In this document: positions 1-8,510 of the stretch, piece by piece
Numbering within the stretch: the stretch's first letter is position 1
How the letters are laid out: each line of letters begins with the position of its first letter
DNA from: SHWB01 sp050246875
Lineage (GTDB): Bacteria > Pseudomonadota > Alphaproteobacteria > UBA6615
DNA: 64,000 nucleotides
Reading direction: 5' to 3'
NCBI GenBank assembly: GCA_050246875.1
Contig: JBFWVF010000008.1
Location: 186,001-250,000, forward strand
Notes under the pieces: model-generated
What the model saw: the letters and a program-made list of their open reading frames with translations, nothing else
Told to the model about the DNA's origin: nothing
The model's database searches: none
Position numbers and translations under genes: made by a program

Positions 1-67
1 CGGCGCCGGCCCCGGTGATGAGGATGCGATGGCCGTTAAGATCGAACCCCTGCGATGCCTTGGACAT
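1..67 (-). CDS. SDR family oxidoreductase, N-terminal fragment
   Basis: Only the first 22 codons lie inside the window; the gene runs off the left edge. The translation begins MSKASQGFDLNGHRILITG and continues into AGA, the glycine-rich nucleotide-binding turn of the first beta strand of a Rossmann fold, typical of short-chain dehydrogenases/reductases. The start is the ATG at 67-65; no strong Shine-Dalgarno is visible. The gene is transcribed leftward, 39 bp downstream of the MBL-fold hydrolase, so the two probably share a transcript. Substrate cannot be inferred from so short a piece. Confidence 0.6.
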   Translation of the reverse strand, partial: MSKASQGFDLNGHRILITGAGA

Positions 68-106
68 TCTTTCGTTCCCGCGAGTTGGCCTTGATGATCA
101 CGATGA

Positions 107-916
107 TCACGCCTGCGTCGGCGCCACGTCGAGGCGTGCGATGACGCCCTCGAATCTTTTCTCCGGAGCCGGATACCGCGCCAGCACCAGCGGATCGTGG
201 CCCGGCACGATCAGCGCGCGGTCGCCGGCGAGTCGCTGCAGACGATCGAAGGTGAGAATGGCGTCGCCGACATTGAACACGGTCGGAAAGGCCATTCGCC
301 GTTCCATGTTCTCGTAGAAGTGCGTGGCGTCGGACGCGACGACGACCCAGCCCCGCTTCGTCAGCACGCGCACGCTCATCAGGCCCTTGGTGTGGCCTGG
401 CATGGGATGGACGGTGATGCCCGGCGCGATCTCCGCCTCGCCCTCGTAGAACACGACGCGGTCCTCGTAGACCCGCCGCACCATCTCGACAATGTGGTCG
501 ACCGTGTACGAATGGCGGATGGCCGGGGCGCACATGTATGGCCCGGTCACATACTCCATCTCGCTGGCCTGCAGGTGGTACCGGGCGCGGGAAAAGCGGT
601 CGTGCCCGCCGATGTGGTCGTAGTGCAGGTGGGTGACGATAACGTCCTGCACCGCCGCCGCGTCGATGCCGAGCATGGCCAGCCCGTCGGCAACGTCGCG
701 CAGCACCGTGCGGCCGCGCCGCTTGCCTTCCTCCACCGTGAATCCGGTGTCGATGACGAACAGCCGCGCGCCGGCCCGGGCGACCCAGATGTAGTAGTCG
801 ATGGGCATCGGCGCGTCCTCGTGCGCGTCGATCCCCATCAGGTTCGTCGCCCGGGTGCGCTCCTGCATCGTGGCGTACTTGATGGCATAGAGTTCCCAGA
901 CCAGCGGATCGCCCAT
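107..916 (-). CDS. MBL-fold metallo-hydrolase (N-acyl homoserine lactonase-like)
   Basis: This 269-residue protein carries the full metallo-beta-lactamase metal set: H96, H98, D100 and H101 in a THLHYDHIGG block, then H175 in PMPGHTKG, D196 in VVASDATH and H240 in VPGHDP. Length and motif spacing match the AHL-lactonase branch, zinc enzymes that open cyclic esters in the cytoplasm. The family is broad, so lactonase activity is an inference; another ester or lactone hydrolase is equally possible. It is followed closely by a truncated SDR on the same strand and diverges from the dehydrogenase at 1022. No signal peptide is present. Confidence 0.85.
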   Translation of the reverse strand: MGDPLVWELYAIKYATMQERTRATNLMGIDAHEDAPMPIDYYIWVARAGARLFVIDTGFTVEEGKRRGRTVLRDVADGLAMLGIDAAAVQDVIVTHLHYDHIGGHDRFSRARYHLQASEMEYVTGPYMCAPAIRHSYTVDHIVEMVRRVYEDRVVFYEGEAEIAPGITVHPMPGHTKGLMSVRVLTKRGWVVVASDATHFYENMERRMAFPTVFNVGDAILTFDRLQRLAGDRALIVPGHDPLVLARYPAPEKRFEGVIARLDVAPTQA

Positions 917-1021
917 CGTTTCCCTCCCCGGCCCCGGTTTGCCCGGGCGCGCATCCCGCTATACTCGCGTCAAAGGCGGAGCCTGTCGCGGCCGCAATAT
1001 TTCGATCGAGGACGCGCCATC

Positions 1022-1888
1022 ATGACGGCAACGACCTGGGGTTTCATCGGCCTTGGCAACATGGGCGGGCCGATGTGCGGGCATCTCTGCGCCGCCGGTC
1101 TGGACGTGACCGCCTACGACGCCGCCGGCACCGCGGAAAGGCTGCCCAGGGGCGCCCGCGCTGCGGCCGACATCGCCGCCGTGGCCGCCGCCGCCGATAC
1201 AGTCTTCCTCAGCCTGCCGGACGGCAAGGTCGTGGCGAAGGTGGCCGACGCCATCGCCGCCGCGCCGGGCCGGCGCGCCCGCACCGTGGTCGACCTTTCG
1301 ACGACCGGCCCCGATGCGGCGGCTGCCGTCGGCAAGGCGCTCGCGGCGGCCGGCATCGTCTTCGTCGATGCGCCGGTCAGCGGCGGCAAGGCCGGTGCTG
1401 TCAAGGCGTCGCTGGCGGTGATGTGCGCCGGGCCGAACGAGGTCGTGACGGCGCTCGCGCCCACCCTCAAGCTGATGGGCCGCAACGTCTTCCATGTCGG
1501 CACCCGGCCCGGCCAGGGCCAGGCCATGAAACTCGCCAACAACTTCCTCTCGGCCGTGGCCATGGCCGCCACGTCCGAGGCGGTGCTGTTCGGCATGAAG
1601 CATGGCCTCGAGATGACGACGATGATCGACGTCCTCAACGTCTCGAGCGGCCAGAACACCGCCACCTCGGACAAGTTCCCCAACCGCATCGCCAAGGGCA
1701 AGTTCGACGCCGGCTTCGCCACCTCGCTGATGTCCAAGGACGTGGCGCTGTTCCGCGATCACGTGCGCCGCACGGGCACGCCGGACGCCATGGCCGATCT
1801 CGCCGACCGCATCTGGAAATCGGCCGACAGCGCCATGCCGGGCAGCGACTTCACCGAGATCTGGCGCCACCTCGGCGGCAAGGGCTGA
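1022..1888 (+). CDS. NAD(P)-dependent oxidoreductase, 3-hydroxyisobutyrate dehydrogenase family
   Basis: The 288-residue product opens with the Rossmann motif GLGNMG (residues 10-15), has the substrate-binding block DAPVSGG (117-122) and the catalytic lysine K170 in GQAMKLANN, all hallmarks of beta-hydroxyacid dehydrogenases that oxidise 3-hydroxy acids or reduce the corresponding semialdehydes with NAD(P). The ATG at 1022 is chosen because the homologous N-terminus starts exactly there; the frame is open upstream to 197 but that part is antisense to the MBL hydrolase and shows no domain. The precise substrate (3-hydroxyisobutyrate, tartronate semialdehyde or other) is not determined. The neighbouring DinB gene follows 79 bp downstream. 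Confidence 0.88.
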   Translation: MTATTWGFIGLGNMGGPMCGHLCAAGLDVTAYDAAGTAERLPRGARAAADIAAVAAAADTVFLSLPDGKVVAKVADAIAAAPGRRARTVVDLSTTGPDAAAAVGKALAAAGIVFVDAPVSGGKAGAVKASLAVMCAGPNEVVTALAPTLKLMGRNVFHVGTRPGQGQAMKLANNFLSAVAMAATSEAVLFGMKHGLEMTTMIDVLNVSSGQNTATSDKFPNRIAKGKFDAGFATSLMSKDVALFRDHVRRTGTPDAMADLADRIWKSADSAMPGSDFTEIWRHLGGKG

Positions 1889-1955
1889 CGCCGACCGGCC
1901 CATCCATTCCGGAGCTTCGCCGCCGATTGTAGACTGGCGTCGTGTCACGCCTGAC

Positions 1956-1961
1956 GGGAGG
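1956..1961 (+). promoter_or_regulatory. Shine-Dalgarno GGGAGG deciding the DinB start
   Basis: GGGAGG abuts the ATG at 1962 directly but is six bases from the in-frame ATG at 1968, so the second ATG is the more likely initiation codon. Confidence 0.5.
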
Positions 1962-1967
1962 ATGCGA

Positions 1968-2534
1968 ATGAACCAGCTCGATTTCCTACGCACGCTTGCG
2001 CGCTACAACGCCTGGGCCAACGGCGAGGTCATCGCCGCCGTGCGCGCCCTGCCCGCTGGCGAGGCGACGCGGGAACGCCCGAGCCTGTTCCCGACCATCG
2101 TGCGCACCTTCAACCACCCGCTCGTCACCGATCGCATGTGGTGGGCGCACCTGCATGGCCAGTCGAACCCGCACAAGGCGCTCAACGAAGTGTTGCATGA
2201 GGATTTCGAGGAACTGGCCGCCGCCCGCGTCGAGATGGACGGCCGCATCGTCGCCTACGCCGACGGGCTGACGGAAGCGACCGCGGACCAGACGGTCGAT
2301 TTCACACTGGTCTCCGGCGTACCTGGCACGCTGAGCCGCGGCATGGTGCTGATGCACATGATCAACCACTCGACCTACCACCGCGGCTTCCTCGTCGACC
2401 TGTTCTGCCAGATCCCGGCCCCCATGCCGACGACCGACCTTCCCGTTTTCATGCGCGGCACCAGCGGGCTGACCGGCCTGCCGCCGCATCTCAAGCCGGT
2501 GACGTGGACACCGGTGGCCGCAGCCGCCGAATAG
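1968..2534 (+). CDS. DinB family protein
   Basis: A 188-residue member of the DinB/YfiT four-helix-bundle superfamily. The N-terminal YNAWAN motif is the family signature, and three histidines in the usual positions (in FNHPLVTDRMWW, and in HMINHSTYHRG near the middle) form the expected metal site. Members include thiol-dependent transferases and many uncharacterised cytoplasmic proteins; no specific reaction can be assigned. The alternative ATG at 1962 would add two residues. It is followed 7 bp later by the iron alcohol dehydrogenase, suggesting cotranscription. Confidence 0.85.
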   Translation: MNQLDFLRTLARYNAWANGEVIAAVRALPAGEATRERPSLFPTIVRTFNHPLVTDRMWWAHLHGQSNPHKALNEVLHEDFEELAAARVEMDGRIVAYADGLTEATADQTVDFTLVSGVPGTLSRGMVLMHMINHSTYHRGFLVDLFCQIPAPMPTTDLPVFMRGTSGLTGLPPHLKPVTWTPVAAAAE

Positions 2535-2541
2535 GCTTCCG

Positions 2542-3696
2542 ATGCCAGGGTTCACGTTCCAGACCGTACCGACGATCATCTCGGAACCCGGGTCCACGGC
2601 GCGTCTTGGCGCGCTGGTCCGGGAACGCGGCGCCGACCGGGCGCTCATCGTCACCGATCACGGGCTGTTGCGTCTCGGCCTGCTCGACGCGGGGCTGGCC
2701 GGTCTCGGGGAGGCCGGCGTCACGGTCGGCGTGTTCGCCGACGTCGAGGCCGACCCGTCGGAGGCGACGATCCTCGCCGCCACGGCGCAGGCCCGCGCGG
2801 AGGGCGTCGGCGCGGTGATCGGCTTCGGCGGCGGCAGTCCGATGGATGTCGCCAAGCTCGTCGCCCTGCTCGCGTGCAGCGACGAGAAGCTGGCCGACCT
2901 GTATGGCGTGGAGAAGGTCAAGGGCCGACGGCTGCCGTTGATTCAGGTACCGACGACCGCCGGCACCGGCTCGGAAGTCTCGCCCGTCGCCGTCGCCACG
3001 ACCGGCGACACGGCCAAGATGGGGGTCTGGTCGGCCGTGCTCTACGCCGATGTCGCGGTGCTGGACGCGGATCTCACGCTCGGTCTGCCGAAGGGCGTCA
3101 CCGCGGCGACCGGCATCGACGCCATGGTCCACGCGCTGGAGGCATACACCTCGAAGATCCGCAAGAACACGCTGTCCGATGCGCTCGCGCGCGAGGCCCT
3201 GGCGCTGCTCGGCGCCAACATTCGCCGCGTCTGCACGGACGGCCGCGACCGCGAGGCGCGGGCCGCCATGTTGCTGGGCTCGCTGCTCGCCGGCATGGCC
3301 TTCGCCAACGCGCCTTGCGCCGCCGTGCATGCGCTGGCCTACCCGATCGGCGCGCATTTCCATGTCGCGCACGGCCTGTCGAACTCGCTCGTCCTGCCGC
3401 ATGTGATGCGCTTCAACGCACCGGCCGCGCAGCGGCTCTATGCCGAAGTCGCGCCGCTGGCGATGCCCGGCCTGCGCGGCGGCGACGAGCGCACGCTGAG
3501 CGACGGCCTCGTCGCCGGCTTCGAGACGCTCATCGGCGACCTCGGCATCGAGAGCCGGCTGCGCCAGGTCGGCGTCAGCCACAACCAGTTGCCGATGCTG
3601 GCCGCCGAGGCGATGCACCAGACCCGCTTGCTGATGAACAATCCGCGCGAGGTCACCGAAGCCGACGCGCTGGCGATCTACCAGCAGGCCTGGTAG
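2542..3696 (+). CDS. Iron-containing alcohol dehydrogenase
   Basis: The 384-residue protein has the group III alcohol dehydrogenase layout: an N-terminal nucleotide-binding domain with GFGGGSPMDVAK (94-105) and TAGTGSEV (139-146), and a C-terminal metal domain whose ligands D193, H197, H263 and H277 are all present. It should interconvert an alcohol and an aldehyde or ketone with NAD(P) in the cytoplasm. Length is typical. It lies 7 bp after the DinB gene on the same strand. Substrate is unknown; maleylacetate reductases belong to the same fold but the motifs here fit the alcohol dehydrogenase branch better. Confidence 0.9.
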   Translation: MPGFTFQTVPTIISEPGSTARLGALVRERGADRALIVTDHGLLRLGLLDAGLAGLGEAGVTVGVFADVEADPSEATILAATAQARAEGVGAVIGFGGGSPMDVAKLVALLACSDEKLADLYGVEKVKGRRLPLIQVPTTAGTGSEVSPVAVATTGDTAKMGVWSAVLYADVAVLDADLTLGLPKGVTAATGIDAMVHALEAYTSKIRKNTLSDALAREALALLGANIRRVCTDGRDREARAAMLLGSLLAGMAFANAPCAAVHALAYPIGAHFHVAHGLSNSLVLPHVMRFNAPAAQRLYAEVAPLAMPGLRGGDERTLSDGLVAGFETLIGDLGIESRLRQVGVSHNQLPMLAAEAMHQTRLLMNNPREVTEADALAIYQQAW

Positions 3697-3709
3697 CCAC
3701 GGCCATGCC

Positions 3710-3736
3710 AAAAAAACGGCCCGCCGAAGCGGGCCG
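3710..3736 (-). terminator. Rho-independent terminator (minus strand)
   Basis: A perfect 8-bp stem CGGCCCGC (3717-3724) / GCGGGCCG (3729-3736) with a four-base loop is flanked on the left by seven A residues, which read as a U-tract on the minus strand. It would end leftward transcripts coming from the MaoC and CoA-transferase genes; the hairpin alone may also slow the plus-strand alcohol dehydrogenase transcript. The 3737-3952 stretch contains no gene I can support. Confidence 0.7.
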
Positions 3737-3952
3737 CCCGAGGTTGTCCCGATTGTGCGGGATCATTTGTTCCGAAGCGGCGGCGGCACCGGCATGGGCT
3801 GGCGCGACAACGCCGCGAAACTCGTTGAACCATCGGTGTAGCCGACGTTCCGCGTTCTGATAGCAGGCGCGGGGTGCCGCCGCAAATGATTATGGAAGCG
3901 GTACAGCCATATCAAAAAGATTGATGTTTACCGTCAGCATTCGTGATGCGGG

Positions 3953-4417
3953 TCATGCTCGGGCGGGTCGCTGGCCGGCCGTGTCCTTCACCCAGCGCAG
4001 GATATGCGTGCCCACGGCGACGAGTTCGCCGTCCTGGTTGACGGCGCGCGCTTCGGAGCGGGTCTCGCGCTTGACGGTGTCGATCGACTGCACCGTGTAG
4101 GTGACCGTCACCGTGTCGCCGAAATAGACCGGCCCGAGGAAGCGCACGCGGTCGTAGCCGAGCGACACCGAGGTCTCGCCCTTGCCGGTGCTGTTCGCCT
4201 TGTCGATCATCATCGTCGAGCATGTCGACATGAAGCCGATCAACAGCGCGCCATGAGCAATGCGATGACCGAACATTGAGCGCGCCATGTACTGCTCATT
4301 GACGTGATTGACCGAGAAGTCGCCCGTGATGCCGGCATACATGTAAACGTCGGCCTCGCTGACCGTCTTGGCGAAGGTCACGCTGTCGCCGACGGAGAGA
4401 TCGTAGAGTTCGCCCAT
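3953..4417 (-). CDS. MaoC family dehydratase
   Basis: A 154-residue single hot-dog protein with the (R)-hydratase signature: D33 and H38 in GDFSVNHVNE form the catalytic dyad, followed by MFGHRIAHGALL. These enzymes hydrate 2-enoyl-CoA thioesters to (R)-3-hydroxyacyl-CoA, or dehydrate hydroxyacyl-CoAs, in beta-oxidation-like or mesaconyl/itaconyl pathways. It is transcribed with the CoA-transferase 29 bp upstream, so it probably acts on the CoA ester that enzyme makes. The terminator at 3710-3736 lies downstream. Confidence 0.88.
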   Translation of the reverse strand: MGELYDLSVGDSVTFAKTVSEADVYMYAGITGDFSVNHVNEQYMARSMFGHRIAHGALLIGFMSTCSTMMIDKANSTGKGETSVSLGYDRVRFLGPVYFGDTVTVTYTVQSIDTVKRETRSEARAVNQDGELVAVGTHILRWVKDTAGQRPARA

Positions 4418-4446
4418 GACTGTCCCGTCCTGCTTTCCCGTGCCTG

Positions 4447-5652
4447 TCAGCTGTCCGACAGGCGAATGACGCCCTTGTCCGCGAGGGCCGCGACGTCGCC
4501 CGGCGCGACGCCGAGTTGGCCAAGAATTTCGGCCGTCTGTGCGCCGATCGGCTGCGGCGGCAGCCGCACCTCGGCGGCCTCGCCGTCATAGAGGATGGGG
4601 TGGTTCACCACCGTGACCGGCGCGCCCGTCTTGCCGGTCCCCGGCACGGTAACCAGCGAGCCAATGTGGCGGACCTGCGGATCCTCGCTGATCGCCGCGT
4701 AGTCCTGCACCGGCGCATGCCAGATCTTGAGGCTCTCCAGCCGTGGCAGCCACTCAGCAGTAGGCCGCGTCAACAACCGCGCCGCGATCAGGGGCGTGAT
4801 GTCGTCCTGCCGATGCCAGGCATCCTCGCGCGAGAACCCAGCGAGGCGCGGCTCGTCGATCGCCGTGCCGACATCCGCGAGCGGCGACAGCGAGAGCGCG
4901 AGGTGTCCGTCGGCTGTGGCATAGACCCCGTAGGGCGCGGCGAAGTACCAGCCGCCGGCGTGCTTCGGCGCATTGACGCGCGCCGGCCGCTCGGCCGCGT
5001 TGAGCCAGGCGACCAGGGACTCGGCCTGCAGGTCGAGGGCGGCCTGCATCAGACTGACGTCGACGCGGCATCCCTCGCCGGTGCGCTGGCGCCGCAGTAG
5101 CGCCGCCATGATGCCGAGCGCGAACAGCGTGGCGCCGTGGTGGTCCATCACCGAGGCGCCGGCCGGGCGCGGCCCGTTCGCCTCCTGGCCGGTGATCGCC
5201 ATCATGCCGAACAGCGCCTGCGCCAGCAGGTCCTGCCCCGGCCGCTCGACATAGGGCCCGCTCGGCCCGTAGCCGGAGGCGGCGGCGTAGACGAGGCCCG
5301 GCCTGCGCGCCTTCAGCGCCTCGTAGCCGAGGCCGAGGCGGTCCATGATGCCGGGACGGTAGTTCTCGGCCACCACGTCGGCGGTGTCGATCAGGCGCAG
5401 CGCGAGGTCACGCCCCTCGGGCGCCTTAAGGTCGATGGCGATCGAGCGTTTGTTCCGGTTGACCGCCAGATGCAGCATGCTCTGGCCGTCGTGCCACAGA
5501 TCGCCGCCGCTCCAGCGGCGCTGGAAGGCGCCGTCGACGGGCTCCACGGCGATGACGTCGGCGCCGAGGTCGCCCAGCGCCTGCACGCCCATCGGGCCGA
5601 ACAGGAAGTGATTGAAGCTGATGACGCGAACGCCCTTCAGCAGGTCGAGCAT
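4447..5652 (-). CDS. CaiB/BaiF (class III) CoA-transferase
   Basis: This 401-residue protein is a family III CoA-transferase, which moves CoA between carboxylic acids through an aspartyl anhydride. The conserved N-terminal block with GADVIAVEP, the RNKRSIAIDLK strand, the ENYRPG motif and the GPSGPY segment are in order, and D170 in VMDHHG aligns with the nucleophilic aspartate of formyl-CoA transferase. The ATG at 5652 is preferred to the in-frame GTG at 5670 because it begins at the conserved domain edge and is preceded by AGGGGCG. It sits 29 bp upstream of the MaoC hydratase, suggesting activation of an organic acid followed by hydration. Confidence 0.9.
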   Translation of the reverse strand: MLDLLKGVRVISFNHFLFGPMGVQALGDLGADVIAVEPVDGAFQRRWSGGDLWHDGQSMLHLAVNRNKRSIAIDLKAPEGRDLALRLIDTADVVAENYRPGIMDRLGLGYEALKARRPGLVYAAASGYGPSGPYVERPGQDLLAQALFGMMAITGQEANGPRPAGASVMDHHGATLFALGIMAALLRRQRTGEGCRVDVSLMQAALDLQAESLVAWLNAAERPARVNAPKHAGGWYFAAPYGVYATADGHLALSLSPLADVGTAIDEPRLAGFSREDAWHRQDDITPLIAARLLTRPTAEWLPRLESLKIWHAPVQDYAAISEDPQVRHIGSLVTVPGTGKTGAPVTVVNHPILYDGEAAEVRLPPQPIGAQTAEILGQLGVAPGDVAALADKGVIRLSDS

Positions 5653-5716
5653 GTCGCGCCCCTGACCCACACGCCGGCACCGCGCCCTGCCTGGGGCGCG
5701 GCACGGCGCATGTCGT

Positions 5717-6682
5717 CTACTCCGCGGCCTGGGCCATCGCCCCGTCGGGCCGCAGCCCGGCGGCGTCGAGGGCCGCCTTGAGCCGCGCGATCTCGGCCGC
5801 CGTCAGCTTCATCAGCGGCGGACGCACCACTGCTCGGTCAAGCCGGCCGAGCAGCACGAGGCATTCCTTCATGCGGTTGTGCATGTCGAGGAACGGCGGC
5901 GCGTAGAAGGCCTGCTGCATCGGGTAGAGACGGTCGTTGACGCGGCGGGCGCGGGCCAGGTCGTTGGCCTGCACCGCCTCGAACAGCTCCACCTGGAGAT
6001 CGTGCAGCACGCTGCCGGCGCCCGACAGCAGGCCGCCGGCACCCATGACCAGCGACGACATCAGCCACGCGCTGTGCGTCGTCAGCACCGTCACGGGGCG
6101 CGGCAGCGACTGCAGCGTGCGGATGTGCCGCTCGTGCAGCATCGGGTCGGCGCACCAGTCCTTGATGGCGCGGATCGACGGCACCGCCTCGAGCATCTTG
6201 AGGAGGGTATCGAGCGGATAGCCGAGCCCCGTCGAGGCGGCGTACTGGAAGCAGATCAGCGGCAGGTCGGTCGCGTCGGCGATGCGCTTGAAGTGCTCGA
6301 TCGCCATTTCCGGCCGCAGATGGCCGCCGGCCGTCATGCTCTGCGGCGGAAACACGAGCAGGCACGACGCCCCGCCCCGTTCGGCCATCTTCGCGATGCG
6401 CGCCGCCTCGATGCTGCCGTCGGCGTAGACGCCGTTGACCAACGGCACCTTGTCGCCGATGGCATCGCCGGCCACGGCGAGAATCCGCTCCTGCTCCTCG
6501 AAGGTGCAGGCATGAATCTCGGAGGAATGGCCGTTGACCGTGACGGCGGCGATGCCGCGCGTCTTCGCCACATACTTCAGGTGACGCTGCGTCTCCGCCT
6601 CGTCGATCGACATGTCGTCATGGAAGGCCAGCAGAGCCGCCGGAATGACGCCGGAGGGCGTGAAATCGCGGAACCTGCCCAT
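5717..6682 (-). CDS. DapA-like dihydrodipicolinate synthase/N-acetylneuraminate lyase family protein
   Basis: A 321-residue class I aldolase of the DHDPS/NAL family. The Schiff-base lysine is K174 in RAIKDW, Y147 lies in CFQYAAS, and the pyruvate-binding GTTGE-type loop is represented by the variant GHSSEIH at 51-57, which argues against true DapA and for a catabolic aldolase or dehydratase. The start ATG at 6682 has a strong GGAGGA ribosome site. The frame is open further upstream without homology. It is followed leftward by the CoA-transferase after about 64 bp. Substrate unknown. Confidence 0.87.
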   Translation of the reverse strand: MGRFRDFTPSGVIPAALLAFHDDMSIDEAETQRHLKYVAKTRGIAAVTVNGHSSEIHACTFEEQERILAVAGDAIGDKVPLVNGVYADGSIEAARIAKMAERGGASCLLVFPPQSMTAGGHLRPEMAIEHFKRIADATDLPLICFQYAASTGLGYPLDTLLKMLEAVPSIRAIKDWCADPMLHERHIRTLQSLPRPVTVLTTHSAWLMSSLVMGAGGLLSGAGSVLHDLQVELFEAVQANDLARARRVNDRLYPMQQAFYAPPFLDMHNRMKECLVLLGRLDRAVVRPPLMKLTAAEIARLKAALDAAGLRPDGAMAQAAE

Positions 6683-6802
6683 GGAATCCTCCTCCGCGGA
6701 ACGGTTGGAATTTGGAGGGAAAGTAACACTTTTCGCGCCGCGTCCACACCCGACGGACACTGAAATGCACCGGGCGCAAAAGAATATCAGGCCGCGCGGG
6801 GG

Positions 6803-7588
6803 CTACTTGTGCCGGAATACAGGCGTGTCCTTGGCAAGAAACGCACGCACGCCTTCCCTGCAATCCTCCGTGGCGAACACGACATCGCTCATCGGCAGCG
6901 AGGCCCGCACGACCGCATCCTCCGGCGCGTCGAACGACAGGTCGATGAGTTGCTTGGCCATCTGCAGGGCGACGTTCGGCTTGCCGGCCAGGGTGCGCGC
7001 CATCTCCATCGCCGTCGCGAGCGCCTGTCCGCGCGGCACGACGCGGTTGAGCAGCCCCCAGGCAAGGGCGGTCTCGACGGGGATCGGTTCGCCGAAATAG
7101 ATCATCTCCTTGGCCCGCCCCTCGCCGATGCGGCGCGTCACCCGCACGGTGCCACCGCTCGCCGGATACACGCCCAGCTTGATTTCCGGGAGGGCGACCT
7201 GCGTGCCGGCCTCGGCAACGATCAGATCACAGCAGACGGCCAACTCCAGCCCGCCGCCGTAGGCGAGGCCGTTCATGGCGCAGATGGTCGGCTTGGGAAA
7301 GTCGTCGACGCGGCTGTAGGCCTCGTTCTCCGGCCCGAGCTTCTTCGGCACCACGGCGCCGGGCGCCATCAGCCCGGGAAACTCGCGGATGTTCGAGCCG
7401 GCGCAGAACGCCTTGTCGCCGGCACCGGTCAGCACCATCACGCGCACGGCGGGATCGACCGCGAGCTGTGCGACCAGCGAGTTGAGCTGTCGCGTCAGTT
7501 CGAACGTCACGACATTGAGCGGCGGATTGACCAGCGTGACCACCGCCACGCCGTCGTCGATCGAACACCGGACCGGATCACCTGCCAT
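6803..7588 (-). CDS. Enoyl-CoA hydratase/isomerase family protein
   Basis: The 261-residue crotonase-fold protein keeps both catalytic glutamates of true hydratases, E115 in GGGLELA and E135 in ALPEIKLG, twenty residues apart as in crotonase, plus the oxyanion segments AFCAGSN (60-66) and YGGG (110-113). It should add water to 2-enoyl-CoA esters. Start choice: GGGG sits directly against the ATG at 7594 but at a usable distance from the ATG at 7588, so the latter is preferred; the difference is two residues. It runs in the same direction as the DapA-like gene, 120 bp upstream of it, and diverges from the PRC-barrel gene. Confidence 0.9.
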   Translation of the reverse strand: MAGDPVRCSIDDGVAVVTLVNPPLNVVTFELTRQLNSLVAQLAVDPAVRVMVLTGAGDKAFCAGSNIREFPGLMAPGAVVPKKLGPENEAYSRVDDFPKPTICAMNGLAYGGGLELAVCCDLIVAEAGTQVALPEIKLGVYPASGGTVRVTRRIGEGRAKEMIYFGEPIPVETALAWGLLNRVVPRGQALATAMEMARTLAGKPNVALQMAKQLIDLSFDAPEDAVVRASLPMSDVVFATEDCREGVRAFLAKDTPVFRHK

Positions 7589-7822
7589 CGTCATCCCCGC
7601 TTTCGCCGGCGCCGGACGGGCCCCGGCGCATGCCACGCGTTGAACCGGCGGCGATGATACAGGCGGCCGCCGCCAGCGTCATGGCACGGGCGCACGCCCG
7701 ACCGCAAATCCCGGGAACAGCCGAGCCTGCTCGAACGTTGAGGAGGCAGTCGAAACCCGGCGTCCCGTGCCCGCGTGCAGCGGGCCGCGGCGCCGATTGC
7801 GCCAAACCCAGGAGGATAAGCC

Positions 7823-8365
7823 ATGAAAAAGGCCCTGCTCGCTGCGGTTTCCGCCGCGGCGCTCATCACGGTCCCGACGCTGGCGCAGGCCGCCGACGTC
7901 GACGGCAAGCCCATTTCCGGCTGGCAGCACCAGGGCGAACAGGCGGCCCAGGCCACCGGCCCCGCGCCGGCCGCGAGCGCGGATTCGCAGCCGATGTTCC
8001 TCACCACCGAGGCCAGCAGCAACACGTTGTCGGACAAGTACATCGGTGCTTCGATCAAGACCGGCCCGGGCGAGGACGCCGAGACCGTCGGCAAGATCTC
8101 CGAGCTCATCTTCGACGATCAGGACAAGATCGTCGCGGTGATCGCCGATGTCGGCGGCTTCCTCGGCGTCGGCGGCAAGACGGTCGCCATCGGCTGGGAG
8201 CACCTCGAAAAGAGCCCGGCCGACGACGAGATCGTCTTCACCACACTGCTGAGCCGCAAGGAGATCGAGGGCGCGCCGGAGTTCGTCTCGCTGCAGGAGC
8301 AGCGTGACGCCGCCGAGCGCGAGGCTCGCCGCAGCGGCACGTCGGGTTCGCGCCCGCTGCGCTGA
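7823..8365 (+). CDS. Secreted PRC-barrel domain protein
   Basis: A 180-residue protein with a Sec signal peptide (MKKALLAAVSAAALITVPTL, cleavage after AQA near residue 26) and a single PRC-barrel domain at about residues 70-140, recognisable from KYIGASI, the VGKISELIFDD turn and the GGFLGVGGKTVAI strand pair. Periplasmic PRC-barrel proteins are common in alphaproteobacteria; they are small beta barrels thought to bind ligands or surfaces, and no enzymatic activity is known. AGGAGG lies just upstream of the ATG. A strong hairpin follows the gene at 8391-8419. Confidence 0.85.
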   Translation: MKKALLAAVSAAALITVPTLAQAADVDGKPISGWQHQGEQAAQATGPAPAASADSQPMFLTTEASSNTLSDKYIGASIKTGPGEDAETVGKISELIFDDQDKIVAVIADVGGFLGVGGKTVAIGWEHLEKSPADDEIVFTTLLSRKEIEGAPEFVSLQEQRDAAEREARRSGTSGSRPLR

Positions 8366-8390
8366 CGGGCGGCTCGACCCCGCGCGAATG

Positions 8391-8419
8391 CACCCGTCCC
8401 GCTACCGGCGGGGCGGGTG
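8391..8419 (+). terminator. Terminator-like hairpin after the PRC-barrel gene
   Basis: A 12-bp stem with one G-U pair (8391-8402 with 8408-8419) and a five-base loop lies 26 bp after the PRC-barrel stop codon. There is no T-run after it, so it may work with Rho or only protect the message. Confidence 0.45.
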
Positions 8420-8510
8420 TCGCGCTGCCCCGCCTTCGGTTCCCGATCCTTGACTCCCGCGCCCCGCCCGCGCGTCAATGCGCCTCCGGCAATCCGGGGC
8501 GGGGGCGACG